Positions 1 to 14,000 of a DNA stretch of 64,000 nucleotides are shown one piece after another. This DNA comes from Dasyornis broadbenti (lineage: Eukaryota > Chordata > Aves > Passeriformes > Dasyornithidae). Within the stretch, counting starts at the first letter, position 1. Every line of letters begins with the position of its first letter. The DNA lies in the NCBI GenBank assembly GCA_013397935.1, contig VZRN01004661.1, positions 1,182,420 through 1,246,419 on the forward strand, read 5' to 3'. The position numbers and the translations under genes were made by a program. The notes under the pieces are model-generated. The model was not told the origin of the DNA, did no database searches, and saw only the letters and a program-made list of their open reading frames with translations.

Positions 1-1311
1 TCAGCACTGGTCTGTTCAAGATTAAATTTAAATTATTGTATGTGATAATTTCACTAGGCTAAGAATTGAAAAGTTGATAGGTGTGCTAGGAAAAGGAGTA
101 ACTTCGGGCATAGCTTTGAGTTTGATGAAGCTCCTGTTGTTTTGTGATACAATTCTTTGGAATTTCAGAGCCTGAGAGATGTAAAAATGGTGATTTTTCT
201 CCCCAGACATTGAAAAAACACCAAACCAACCGTCCATGGGTAGGTGTGAGGGCAAAACTGTGTATCCTATCTGTCTTCATTGCTACTGTGAAAAAGCTTC
301 CTGTTCACAATCAAAGACAGGAGAATTTGGTGGAATTCTTGTTTGTGAGTCATGGGGAGATTGTCCAGGGCTCCTGCAAACACAGCAGACGGGGGATCGG
401 GTCTTTCTTGGTTTGGATCTTCCAAACAAATTTTCTTTGGAAGGTCACAAAAGACGTTTCTTTGGTGCCCCCCAGGTTCCTTCAGCTACACCTGGAGTTT
501 GCTACCTTGTTGTCCATCGGTCTTCTGTACGATTAATTCAATCTAAAATAGATTTGCTTTTGAAGCAGGAGTTGAGAATCTGTAGCTTTTGTGCTGTAGT
601 AATTTGTAATAAGCCATTATCCCGATTTTTATGGGTTAGGGATGTTTGAAAGTCAGCAGGAACCACACAGACAGCTCTGGATGTTCATGGGCGTGATGCA
701 GCACTACAGCGACCTTCGGGCTCTGGGCTTTGCTAGCGATGGTTTAAGCGAATAGAACTTCATTTGGACTATTCTACTTCCATTGCTCCCTGTGGCATGA
801 AAGATATGGAGTAATTTCAGCAGGAAATGTATTTCTCAGGGCTTATTGTGTTAAGACAGTGACTTTATAAAAGAAAGTGCATTTAGATAGAGATTATATT
901 TGATTTAAAACTACTACCATCAGAATTCTTCTGCATTTTATTATGAACATCTAGTGAAAGCTGTCTAGTTTCTTGGTAAGAAATTTAAAAGATATTAATT
1001 TTGGTAAAAGTTTTTATAAGTCTTTATTCTTGAACCATTGTATCTTTTTAAAAAAAATTCACTTATTCACATTGATGTGGCTGTGATACAGATCTACCTC
1101 ACACCTTATCAAATTCATGGTGGCTCTTTTATTAGTCTTTTGTCCTGTTCTTCTTTCATCCTACATACCCAAATGTAGTTCAAGATTTTTCTAAATAAAC
1201 TAATGAAACCTGATTACGTCAAGCTAGGAAGTGTATTCTCTTAAAATAGCAGATGTTCTGTCTCTGTCCTTTCCTATAGGAGAAGAAATACTGTGGATTT
1301 GTTAAAATAAA

Positions 1312-1475
1312 AGTCAGGGCATTTGGGTTCCAATCACATTTCAGTTATCCCATGGCTGGGTGACCTTGGGCATTGTTTGTAGTGCCTGTCCCTCACTGAC
1401 TTGTTCTGTGAAAGTAGAGACGATGCTGATGATGTACAGGGACCTCCTGGGAGTGCTCTGAAGCTCAATTCCTGG
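1312..1475 (+). repeat. MIR-type (CORE-SINE) relic, sense orientation
   Basis: The stretch follows the MIR consensus in order. It has TGGGTTCCAATC near 1324, then the most conserved MIR core, gctgggtgaccttgggca, at 1355-1372. A degraded equivalent of the CTCTGAGCCTCAGTTTC segment follows, then GATGCTGATGATGTACAGGG at 1422-1441, matching the ATAATGATGATGTACCTAC part of MIR. Divergence is high, as expected for an element that stopped moving before birds and mammals split. The edges are approximate. Confidence 0.7.
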
Positions 1476-4400
1476 CTGTTGTGTTGGGCTCTGCGGGCAT
1501 TTCTACGCTTTCATGCATAATATGACTGTGCATAATATATTTTGGCATACATGAGGTGTACATATGTGCATATGATGTGTATCAGCTGGTTTCACCACAG
1601 TCCTGTATAATTATAGTTCACCAATGAGCCATCTTTTCACACTACTGACATTTTCGTTTCTATTTGTGATTATAGTGGAATAAAGGTGTAAGAAGTAGGA
1701 ACAAATTCTTTTTCCTAAGTCCACAGGTGTTTGGACTCAGGATGTTTATTTCTGGGGGTGTGAGGTTTGGGTTTTTTTTTTGAAGTAGGTATCCTGTAAC
1801 AATATGCACATGGATTTTAATTTATATGGGATTAATAAAAACTGATTAAGCTAAAAATAGGAGTTGTAAAGTCAAGAGACCAGGGTAGCAGTCTGCTTAG
1901 AACATTATGCAGCTAGCAATTCTGCATGGTGTGGAACTGCCCAATTGTCCTAAAATTTTCATGGTTAAGTCTATATGGAGTCAAGTAATTGCGGAAGAAA
2001 ACTGGGAATCAGACGTGCTGCAGCCCTAAGAAAATATTCATCTTGTCTGTTAAATATTTATAGGTCATGCTCTTCATTGTCTAAGCCAATTAAAGAAAAC
2101 ACAATGTTTGTTTTGCCACTGATTCCTGTTGTGTTTTCTTTGAAATATACTTATTTCCTTTGGTGCAGTATAGGTTAAGATTTATTTGCTTATAAACAGA
2201 CATAAGACAGTTTCTAGCTTAAGCACAGGAAATTTATTGTTATAAAAGATAGCTTTATGTGTTAATGGAGAGTAGTCACATTACACTGGTTTGTATTTAC
2301 ATTTATTAAATCTGATATGTGATAGAAAAAGAATTGAATATTCTGTGGTTTTTAACTCTTTTATAAGGACACTCACCTTTTGAAATTATTTCCTCTTTTA
2401 ATGCCTCAAATCAAACATATAGAGGTAAGCTATTAGGCTTTGAATTTATTCATTCGTCACAGTAAATCAGGTTGGCATGGTGGCTTATAAAAGATCTTCA
2501 TCTATATTGGTATCTTCAGGGTCAAATAGTCATATTGCTTCTTTGAAGAGTTGCTACTGGCTATATGCTCTACTACAGGCCCTGACAGAGGGGAAGATTG
2601 GTGATTGTATTGAGGGGTTTATTAAGGATTTAAAAAAAATCTATTTTTGTATTTTTAACTAAAATTTCTCTAGACTGCAATAGTTGTATGTTTTGTATAA
2701 TGGAACAACAAAATTTGGAGATGTAAAACAATTTAAATAACAATTATATCATGGGTTTGTGTATGTGCTGTGGAGACAATGTAAGCTAAAAGCAATAGAC
2801 TTGTGCTGTTAGAAGGCAACTAAATAATTGTTCTGAAATGTCAGTGGCTGTGACATTCTAGAAACACTGACTTTCTCTTGAATGATGTCTGTTTCATCTC
2901 AGATTCACAATGATTAATTAACAATGCTGAGCTAGTGAAAGTTTTAATTTGAGGGTAACATATGAGGTACAAGATATTAATTGCTCCAAAGATAACATGC
3001 TAATTAAAAGGTTCATGCACAGTCATCTAAGGTTAACTGTGCATTGAAATACTTGGAATAGAAACCTAATTATAATCTTGTATCTGAATGCTGCATTTTT
3101 TGCAAAGGTAGCATCTTTTGTGCTTTTTGATTTGCTTTTCCTGGGGAAGAATTCTATGTGCAATATTCCTTTTGCAGTGAAGGTAGTTCAAAAAGGAAAC
3201 AGGCCTTGTAAGCCAAGGATTTAGAGCAGTATAAATAGTTCTGTGGCATTAGTTCCAAATGCAGTTGGGAAGATTGTCTCCAAACAAAGTCCGTTTCAAA
3301 GAGAAAAAGCTAACTTCTCGCATCTTAAAACAAGGAACTTGTTTTCACTTGTTAGAGTCTTCATATTTAGATAGAGGAATCTGTCTGGAGTCTGTCTCCT
3401 GGGCCAAGCTCTGTCTCATTCTCTTAGCAAGAGAGGGAAGGAGAAAAATTCTAGTCCTGTGGCTCTCCTATGATTTATTCTGTTGCAGTGCAATTTTCTG
3501 GCACAGCAGTTTCTACTGTTCCTTCCTCTGTCCTTGGCAACCTTTTGGAAGTTTCAGCATCACCTTATCCAGCTCACAGGAGTGAAGGGAAAGCTCCTGG
3601 CCCTGGCAAGCTTTGGCCTCATCTGCAGGAAGGTGGCACATCGGAGCTGGTCCTGGCTCAAGGAGAGCCACTCATGCCAGGAATCGTGCAAATAGATCAC
3701 ACATGGCATGCAAGGGTCATGGCTTAAGATACAAACATTATCAAACACCGAAAGTGCGTGACTTTTTATGTGCTCTCCATGCAGGGCTATGCAGTGGAAA
3801 TAGACCTTTATGTTCTTCCTAGATTAAAATAAAACCAGCAACTTCACACCAAAATAAAACTACACGGTAGTGAAGTGGATTTGGAATTCTTACGTGCATG
3901 AAGTAATGGCTCTGGACATTGCCTGTGATCTCACACCAGTATTAACATTCATTCTTTGTTGGCTCAAAGGGACCAGCCATTCTTAAGCTCTATAAACTAT
4001 TTATAACATTCACTAACTCAAAGTGCAGAGGTAGTATCACTTTTATTGTAAATCATCAAGGTGAATAATGGAAAAAAGTCTCTGTTCAAGAGAATTAAGC
4101 AAATATTTAAAGAACATAAATCTTCAGTCCTGGCTTTCTCTAGAGCTACCACAGGCAGCAGCAGCAGTTGCTACTCTGTGCATATATATATGTGTATATA
4201 TATGTTCATGGGGAGATATTGAATTGCACAATCCTTGTACTATTGAAAAAAAAGAAGTCTTAATGTATTTGAGTCAGACAGATCAGGTGCCACAATAAAA
4301 TCCATCAGTTGCTTCTTATAAGTGCTGATTCTGTAGGGCAAGAACTAATTAACCAAATCAGTTTTCAGCTATCTAGAAAATTATATGGTTTAGAAGTTTA

Positions 4401-4734
4401 TATCCTAGTGTGTTGGACTGAGGTCTAGAGAGAAATTGTCTATATCCAAAAGTACGAGCTTTAAAATTCTCTGCTTCAGTGTCCTTTTCCCTTAAGTCCA
4501 TAGGAACCTATAATTTTTCTCAAAAGTGTTTATACTTAGGAAAAGTTCCTGTGTTCTACAGATAGCCAGCAATGCCACCATTTGTCCTTATCTTTAGAGA
4601 TTCTGGTGCTTTTGGCTTATTCACTTTGCCTTTGGAACCACAGTCCTTTCAGTTTTCCTACTTACATTTTAGCGTTACCTAAAATTTATACCCTGTGATG
4701 TTAGAAATGTTACAGTTTTCATTAATTGCTCAGG

Positions 4735-4815
4735 GCCAAGAGTTACAGAGAAGTTAAGTAACTTGATCAAGGTCATGCAGACTCGGGTGGCAGAACCAGG
4801 AATTGCACATGTATT
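4735..4815 (-). repeat. MIR-type (CORE-SINE) relic, antisense orientation
   Basis: Read on the + strand, this is the reverse complement of a MIR core. A segment like GAGAAGTTAAGTAACTTG (4749-4766) is followed by ATCAAGGTCATGCAGACT (4766-4783) and GGTGGCAGAACCAGGAATTG (4786-4805). These correspond in order to the MIR antisense pattern of a GAGGTTAAGTAACTTG-like block, a CCAAGGTCACACAGC-like block and a GGCAGAGCCAGGATT-like block. It lies about 3.3 kb from the sense MIR relic, in the same intron. The boundaries are approximate. Confidence 0.7.
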
Positions 4816-7800
4816 TCCTTAGCTGTAATTCCATCCTTCCTCTCCTAGTGAGTGTTAGCAAGATGTAGAAATCTACAGGTAACTCCACTGAGACTGTTAA
4901 ATGTGTATCAGTGGCTTCCAGGGAAGAAATTAAAAAGCTGCCTTGTACTGTAATCAGTAAAAGTCCCCAGGCTGGTTACAGTTCCCTGGGCTCAGGAGAT
5001 TGCACTGTGGCGTTAAAACTATCTCCCCCTGTCCCTTGGCACAGGTTGGGGTTTTGCTGGGTTACTCCATTTGTGTCTCTGAAGCCTCTCTAACTCTTCA
5101 GGAAACCATGTTCAAGAAATAAATAAAAAGATCTGTCTTCCAAGCGTAGTGATTCCAAATCAGTCCTAACAGATGTGAGAGTACTTCTTGTGCCAGAAAA
5201 ATTAAAAATGCACAGGAATATGTTCCTGTTGGTTATTGCTCAGGGATAGAAACACTTTCAGATATGATTTTAACTTAAATGGCACTTAGCATTGTTTATA
5301 AAAAGAAAGCTCAAAATGAGCATACATAGACATACAGATTCAAATTAGCAAAGTTATGTAGAGTTTCTCATAGGGTATTTGTACTTTTAGTAAAGTGCAT
5401 TTACTTGGACTGGACATTGTTTAGGTGCTCTTAATCTTTTTCTCTTCTGCTTTCAAAAACAGACCTTAGCATCGGGTAAGTTGCAAATGAATTTCTTCCA
5501 AAATAAAAAGAGAGCTGAACAACCAGCTCTTTGTTGAAGCAGTAAAAGACAAAGATATTTCCCTTTCAAAATAAAATCTTTAGTTTATGTTAGACTTCAA
5601 AATACACTAAGTGCTATTAGAAGAGGGCTAAGGTTTGTGAATGTTTTCCTGAAAAAAATACTGAAGTGTGTGTTCTACTTAATTTTTCATTAAATTAATT
5701 TCTTGGCCTTCAAAATACCGCTTTTTTTTTCAAAGCAGCTTATTTGTAGCATCTGGAATTTTTAAAATAAAGAACCCATATTTCATAGTCAATGACATCT
5801 TGGGCCTTTTCAGCTTGGACATGTCTGGGTAACAAAAGCTTGATATGGTTGGTGCTTCAGTTCAACAAATGTCATAATTTTCCATCACTTGTGACTGATG
5901 AGATTTTTTAAACAGTGTGGTTCCAAGTATGAAAGATGCTCTTCTCTAGACAGTACTTACCGTCTTTGCTACAGAAATGAGTGGAATGGTCTGAATTGTC
6001 CTGTCCCATTGAGCAAGTGATGGTGAACACATTGTTGGGTGGTGTGACAAATTTCAGGCTTTGAAAATAGAGCCTTTAGGCCCATTTCCTTGATTGTGGT
6101 ATCAGCAGAAGTTAAGACAGTTATTTAATGGCTCAGTATTTGGTATTTCACAGAGGCTATTATTTCGGAGTCATTATCCCAGAGATCATTATTTCATTGT
6201 AGCAGAGGTTCAGATCGGAAAATCTGCAAGATGATGCTTCAAGGAGTTACTGTCTTGGCAAGTCATAAACAGGTGTTTTGGTTCAAAGCTGGCAATTGTG
6301 CTGCATGAAGACACCAGTCCAGTTCTGTGTTAACAGAATATTCAAGGGACAAAGGACCTTTTCTAGCAGCTTTTGATCAGCTTCCTCTAAAGGGAAGGGC
6401 AGTTTTGAGTATTACAGAAAACAGTATGTCAGTGACAGCCCTGGAAATGATCACCAGCAACTCCTAGTACAGCATGTCATGTCAGAAATATTACAGCCAG
6501 TGTAGAAGGTGTTAGGTGGAAAAAAAAAAATCTGTCTGAGAACAGTTTAAATAAGCTGTAACAAGAGCTAAGGCAGATTAAGCTACTACAATAAATGAGG
6601 AAGATATGCTCAATGAAATTATATCCTGAGGACAGCTTGGTTCAGATGCAAATATATTCCTGCCTCTAAAGGGAAGCAGTGTGGGTTTTTTTGTTTAAGT
6701 GTAATAAACATTTGGCTTAACTAACTGGTTTGGCAAGTCAGGGCTGATAATTGGGGAGGGAAGAAAGGGAACTTGAATTTTTAACTCTCATAGAACTCAG
6801 CTGTGCAGACAGAAGGTGTGTACATGGAATACATCGTCAGTGCTGCTCTTGGGGAGTGCAGCAATGCCTACCTGCAAGTAGTTGAAATAGTGGACAAACA
6901 ATTGTCAAAATCTGGGTTTCTCTAAACCATACCTGTGAATGAGACTGATGCAGATGGGCTGAATTCACTCTGCCTCAGAGCCCAGGTTGATCCAAGCATA
7001 CTGAGCACAACTTGGAAAGAATTCTTTACTTTGCTGGAACTGGAAACATGCTAGGTATAGCTCTCATGAAAGTCAATGACTTTCTAGGCACAATGCTATG
7101 AAAGTGCTTAAATTTTGAATGTGTCCATTGAAGTCTTTTCTTGCAAGCTTTTTTTATTGATGCACATTTCATAACTGATTGGGTTCAGTGTCATAATGCA
7201 GTATACCGTATTTGTTAAAAGAATTGATGTGTAAAAGGCCAGTTTTGAAGAAGGGAAGGCTGTAGCTGTGCATACATAATGGTTTGAAAGTCCCAAGACT
7301 GCATCATATGTGCAGTTTGTTCTGGCAGAAGTTAATATTCACCAGGTGACTAGTTTGCCTTCTCCCTTGAAGGCGCTACTCTTTCTTTCTAATGTCATAG
7401 TTGCTATTAAAGGCTCTCCTAATGACCATTTCTGATGCCCTGCTAGCATAGCGCAGTCCACTTTAGGTATAAATGAGTTTTCTGTGTTTTTTCTCCTTGA
7501 TGTCAACTCATGTATTGTAATGATAAAGATGAAGAGAAAAGCCATGACAGAATAAGTTTTTAACTATTTTGTACTGAACAGTGCTTAAAACATTTTACAG
7601 GAAGGACAAGAAAACTTATTCCTTTATTTGTGCTTGATTTTCCTACTGGAATGGCTGTATTGGGAGGCTGCTTCAAGGGTCTTAATTTTAATGTCATCTC
7701 CAACATGAAGAATTTATCTCTTTGAATTTTGTGGAATTATTATAATAACTTCACTCCTTGTCTAAAATTTCAGACTTTTGCCATTGTTATAACCTCTGCT

Positions 7801-8701
7801 AATGAAAATGTCCATTAAAGTGTCACAAATATTTTAAATGCATATTCATGCTGTGCTTGAAATCCTGCACATAATTTTCTTAACTAAGCCATTAGCACTG
7901 ATATATACTGTTACTTTGCAAATCTTCACTTCAGCAATTTGTACATGTCAAATTTAACCACTGCACAATACCTGGGAGTAATAAAACCATCTGCATTTAG
8001 TGCTGTCTGTACACGCAGCTCTCAGTATCTCTTTTGACACTTGATAGCAATCGTGCTGCTAGATATGTTTTTCACTGTATAATGTGGAACACAGGTCACC
8101 TATTCTAATCATGGCTTCTCAGAACACAAATCCATTAACCTGTAGTGATAACCCTGCTGCAAAGACTCGACACAAACAATGCTGCACTGTGAATGATAGA
8201 GTTCATGACTGAACTGCATTTGAAAGGGCATTCTGAATAACGTTAAGAAAGTAGCGTAGAAAAAAGTTAATGAAATTTAAGATGAGTTGCCTGCGGTCAA
8301 GGCACAACTGCTTACTGAAGTTTTTACTCAGAGAAGGAATAATTCCAAAGAGAATATTGTGCTAATGTGTACATAGCCTAACTCAGTACAGAATACTTCT
8401 GCTTCATTTTCTGAAGGTCTGTAACAAATACTCTTACAGGTTTCTTCAGTGTCACTCAGTCTTGAAAAATTGAAGAGCCACTTCATCACTGAGAGCCCGG
8501 GAAAAACTCTGGCATGACAGATGATGGTGTTGGTAGAGCTGACATTATCATAGAACATCGTCATCACTTTAGATGAAACATTCCCCAGCACACATCAGCT
8601 AGAGATGAAAATCTGCTTCACTCTTTTGACTCTGGTTCTTGGAATATCTGTTGTTTTCTTGGGTTTTTTCCCTCTCAACTCCAACAGATAGGAATTCCCC
8701 C

Positions 8702-8738
<37 letters not shown>
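8702..8738. repeat. (AT)n microsatellite
   Basis: An almost pure AT dinucleotide run of about 37 bases, preceded by a short imperfect TATAAATA lead-in. It lies in intron 1, and length polymorphism between individuals is likely. Confidence 0.95.
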
Positions 8739-8741
<3 letters not shown>

Positions 8742-10940
8742 TGGCTTCTTGAAAACAGATTAACTGATTGCTTTTTTTCTGAGGTCTTCAGAGACCTAAG
8801 GACAGTTTCCCTGGCATACCTTAGACTCTAATGTAGGTTGTATCTCTTGCTATACATGGGATCATCTTTGGAACTGTGTTGAGATCTCGCTCACTTTTGG
8901 TTTTGTTAACAAGTTCTTTGAAAAGTGCCTCAGGGCCTCTCTTTTTCATTGTTTAGTGTTTTGATTTTTCTAGCTCCCAACCTTGGCAAAACAATTGTTT
9001 TAATCTTGTCAACTATCAGGCCCCCTTCAGGAACTGACTGCAGAAAAATTTATTGAAAAGTCATTGTCATCCTGTAAATAGAGACCCCATTTAGAGCAGT
9101 TTGTTTCGTTATTAACTTGATATTAATCTTTTGGAAGAAGTCACCTAAGGCAAAGAGAATTGGCAGATAATGAACTTGTGGATGATTTTGAGAACCGTTG
9201 GAGCTACAAGCTCATCTTTCCAAGTTGCTTTCTGTTGAGAATCAACTCTCTGCAGCAGTCAGAGACTTACCCACTTGTGAAAACTCCTTGTGAAGATCTT
9301 TGTCGTCACAGAGACATTTGCTCGTTCTTGAGAATAATCTGTTCATTCAGGAAAAATGACGGAGGCCATGTCAACAGTGAGGGAAATGTGACTAACTGAG
9401 CTTGGAATTGATGCAGAGCAACTGAAATCTTCAGCATCTCAGACAAGCAAGACAGAGCCCATCCCATTTTTGTCTTTCCAAAGAGAGGCTCAGCGTGTGT
9501 TGATAAAGGCATTTGCAGTCACAGATGATAAGGCAGCTAATACCAATACAGTGTAATACTGGCTCAGGTGAAACCAAATGGCACCAATGGCTTTCCTGTG
9601 AATTGTCTGTGTCTCAGTAAAGCCCAGTGAAAGTCTTGCCAGGGATTGCTGTGCAATTGCTCTAATGCTGATGTAGGAACACGTAATAGTGATAAAAAAG
9701 CTGAGATCAGCATTCCAGCTTAGACTCAAGCACTCCTTATACTGGTGCATGGAAGCACAGCACCTTATGAGCAATTAGTTACTACCTGTAATGTGTTCTG
9801 TGGTCAAGGAATTAAATTAACTAATTAAATTTATGGTACCTACCATAAATACACCTATATAAGGTACTGATTTTAAATGGTACATCTCTCAGTAGTTTTT
9901 CTTGTCCATATTTTTGGAAATATTTTCAGATTTTCAGCAAAGTTTCTGATACTTGCAGAATTCATTGAAATTATGACAGAGAATAAGATGTTTGATTGCT
10001 TTTAAAAAGAAAAGTTAAAATTTTAGTGTTGTAAATCCAGCTTAGCATGATTGAAGTACCTATCCATGAAAGGACTCTATTTGGTTTGTGTAGAAGTCAT
10101 GTCTGTTCATGTTTTGGTGATCACAGTGAAATCCATCTCACCCCTGTACCAGGAGTACCTTCTGTTTGATTATGCAGTCTTTACTTGAATTCAGCAATGT
10201 TTTCCTGGATGAGTAAGTCCCTGGTGTGCTCAGCAGCTGCATGGAACTACTCATGTAAGACTTGATCAACATGAAAAAGGGTTGAAGAACTTACTCCTAA
10301 AAGAAATCCTATGTGGGTATATTTTAATTGCTACATTACCATGACAGTCTACAATATTTATAATTCTAAAGACTTCTTTGAAACAAGGAAGATAAGCAGC
10401 TTGTGTGCAATAGAAAAGGAGTCAATACGTCAGATGCTTGTCAGATAAACATTGCAGAACTACCCTAATGAAGGTATTGCAATTGCATGAACGTCTGAGA
10501 TAGTTTTAATGTCAAAAGCTTAACGCCTTTTGATGCTTTTAGCCTTTCTGATTTCCCTGAGTGATCATAAAGTTATGAAGTTTTTTCGAGGAAGTCTCTA
10601 AAAATCCTGTTAAGAGCTTTTTATTACACTGGCAAATTCATGTTGAATTGGTATTCATTTTTACTATTACAGAATAATCAAATTTGTGCTTTTACTGTTG
10701 AAAAAGAAAATAACGGGGATGTAATGTAGCACTGCTAATGTGATGAAACATTCTTACTCTGCTGGGTAAAGGATGCTCTGGCTGCCTGTTTCAGCTTTCT
10801 TCAAGCAGTGGTTAAGGGAGGAAGAGGAGGGCACTCAGCTCGTGGCAGGAGGTTGCACACATTCTGATTTGAATGTGTAATTGTCTTTTGATGGCTGGAA
10901 GGGTGGTGGCTTTGCCCCCTTGTGCTTCCTGCCAGGCTGT

Positions 10941-11020
10941 GGTTCGGTTCGGGGCTCTAAGGACGCGACTGCCATCACACATTCGGTGCTGCGATCTCCT
11001 GCTTTAGTCGTGACGAGCAT
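10941..11020. promoter_or_regulatory. CpG cluster in intron 1, possible regulatory element
   Basis: Eight CpG dinucleotides fall within about 71 bases (10945, 10950, 10964, 10966, 10984, 10992, 11009, 11014), in an intron where CpG is otherwise rare. The block is too short for a normal CpG island. Open frames cross it on both strands but match nothing I know and have no convincing splice context. It might be an unmethylated enhancer core, an alternative promoter or a GC-biased patch; sequence alone cannot decide. Confidence 0.3.
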
Positions 11021-14000
11021 CTCATGGTTCTCTCTCCAGAAGAAATGGCTCATATATTCTTTGATGTTCATCTGAGGTTTTTTCCAAAAGGGAGTCAAGC
11101 TTTTAGAGTGCGTTGTTAAAAAGTACAAGCAGCCCCCTAAAGGTTCAAATCTGACAGGATGTTGGGAGGCAGGTCAAGTGACTGCCTAATGAAGATGAAT
11201 GGAGAAAATTGCTGGTACAAGAATCACGTGGTGGGCGCTTAGCCCAGGTTGCTGAAAGTGTGATGGAATCTCACAGCTTCATTTATCAGTGTCATATTTG
11301 GGCTAAAAGTGAGCAGTATTGTTCTCATTTCTTCCAGATGGATAGGTCAACTTTAATATTTATTGCTCTTGTAGAACATTTGTTTGATGTATTTCCATTA
11401 GCTAGGCAATAATAGAAAAGCAGTGGAGAGAAACATAAAACAGCTCCCTTTTTCTTCAGCTGAAATATGGCACACCCTAATGTGTAAATATTTCTGAGAC
11501 TGCCACAGGTTTTTAAAATTTTTTATTTATTTGATGACATGATCGTATATATTGAGGAGTTTTAAAAAAATAATAGAAAAACGACACTGAGGAAATATAA
11601 AATATTTGCCTTTCGGTGCATGATTGTTAATCTTTTAACTTTCTGTGAGCTCATGAAGCCTTTCAGGAGTGGCTTTTGCTTAAGAATGTCAATGAGGGAG
11701 AGAGAGAAGGCACAATAACGCTATATTTGAAGGACTGTTAAAAGTCTGGACGTATTCTATCAAAATCTACTTAAAAGATGGGATTTCTAAAATGGAATAG
11801 AAAGATGTTTATTTCTGTCATCTTTTTTTCTTAATTCCTGTTGTTGCTAATTACTTTCTCTAAGATGGGAAAAGACTACATAATCTGGGTTGGTGTAGAA
11901 TTTAAGATAAATAAGGGATTTAACCATTACAAAATGGTGGCTTGTAGCTGATAGTGGTACCCTGTGGTTACTGTTTATGAACTGATTTTTTTTTCCCATT
12001 TATAAGAATCAAGTTCAAGGTGTTTGACATATATTATTTTATACTGTGGAAGGAAACTTAGCTGTTTGTGAAGCAGGTGTTGTGTTAAGTGCAGTGCAAA
12101 CATCCTAGCCATATGTTTCTATAATTTAAATTAATTTGGTACAGTCATACTGTTAATCTTTAGTGACTTGTTGATTGGCATTTTGCAGACATATTTCTGG
12201 AAGGCACCCAATACCATTTTCTGTAGCCTTTCTGGCAGTAGCAGAGAGTAACATTTCCACAAATTGGAATCTTGTACAGCTCTGGGAAAGGAGCCAAGAT
12301 TTAAATTAGACAATAACCTCTGCTCTGTATATAGCTTCTATTCTTCAGCTGTAGGGAAAGTGATTTGTTTAATACAGTCAGCTCTGTAGCATATAATAGA
12401 CTGATATATGAGTCACTCCTTGGCAATGTGTGTTTCTTAAATTTATATAGATTGAACAACTAGTTGATAATGTACTTAGTTACAGTTGTGCAAACAATAA
12501 CTATTAGCAGAGCTGAACAGACCTAGAAAAAATTGTGTTTGCTTGGTGTTTCCTGAGGATTCTGCAGAACTGTTGGATTTTAGAACAATCCTTCTCTTCA
12601 GATGCAGAGGATACAATTTCATAATCATGAGTATTCTTTGAGCTTTGGAAAATCAATAATAAAGCTAACAAAGCTTTTATATCAGAGTTTAATATTTTTT
12701 TATGTTTTGTATATGGACATGTGTTCCTTAAAAATGAAACTTCGCATCAGTCTGTGTTGCAGCTATATAATTACATTGCAGTTCTTTTTGTTTTGCCCTT
12801 GTATGTTTTTTTCTCTCTGCATGTTAAAATCTGTTGCTGTCAATTGATACCTGTGAATGCAAAGAATTCTTTTCTTTCCAAACAGCAAGAATCTTTTCTT
12901 AAAAGGAGAGCTCTTTCCACCATTCAGTTCATGTTTATTTAAAAGCTTAAAATCTTTAGAGCAAATCTCACTTTTTGTCCAACAGAAAATTGATTTTGCT
13001 AACAAAAATGGTGTGGGCCTGAAAGAGAATATTCAGAAATATGCAAATAAGTGGAGATAGAAATCTGTTTGAGCAGCTGAACAAAGCAATCAAATTTTCC
13101 TCATTGAAAGTTTATTTAGCTCCGCTGTGAACATTTTTAAACAAAATTATAAACTACAGTTAGTGAAATACTTATTTTTATAGAAAAAAGGAGCATTCTT
13201 TTAAAGAAGAACTATTTTTAATACTCTACATTTTTCTGCCAGGTCTTATATTTACAAAATAAAGCACATTGTAAATATTGAACAATACACAGATATATTT
13301 CCTAACAGTTTATAGTACGCTGCTATTCTGGGTGAGTTCCAAGCAGTAGTTCGTATAAATGATATGCCAATCAAAATTATTTTTGCAACTATAACCTGTT
13401 ATAATGCAGTCTCTTATCTGAAACATCAACTTGATACAAGCCAGATCTCTTAAGCTTTAACTGTTATATGAATAATTTCCCTTGTCCTGAACTAATCCTG
13501 CTTCTGTCCTGTAAGCTTCTTGCTAGTGCATGACAGCAAAGTATAATTTATCTAAAGGTTATATAAATCTTAATAATCACTTCTTCCGTTGGGTCATGTG
13601 CATTTCTTGCTCCTTAGTCAGGGCTCGGTTGTATGCGGAATCTGTGATGTACTTCAGTGAGTAAGTCCGATTCATACATGTCCAGCATGTCCCTTCCAGG
13701 CCATCTCTCTAATGATTCAGCTTTGGTGTAAAAGCTGATTTTTTTTTAAAGAAGTCCCCTGTAGGCAAAGAGATGAATACTTAAAATTTGAGCATCTCCA
13801 TTGGTAAATAAATGTGTGGTTTCACAGTGTGCCATCTTTGTCATTGTCGTTAGCTCAAGGTGTTCCTTCATCTGCTGTTAATTTCTGCCCCAGGTGAAAA
13901 ATGATCTTGAATTGCATTTACCTCCCCAGATTCTGTGCTTCATTTTTTGCAGTGGGACTTGAAAAAAGTCATACTGGCATAAGCAAAAGTGTACTGAATT

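Noticed and set aside
144..649. Overlapping + strand open frames of 130 and 137 codons near the window start, considered as a possible TOX3 first exon
   Set aside because: They lack the expected exon 1 protein start, are not CpG-rich and have no matching donor, and two frames overlap without either looking like protein.
10835..11128. Open frames of 97 (minus) and 64 (plus) codons across the CpG cluster
   Set aside because: No known match and no splice context. The CpG cluster itself is kept as a finding, not the frames.
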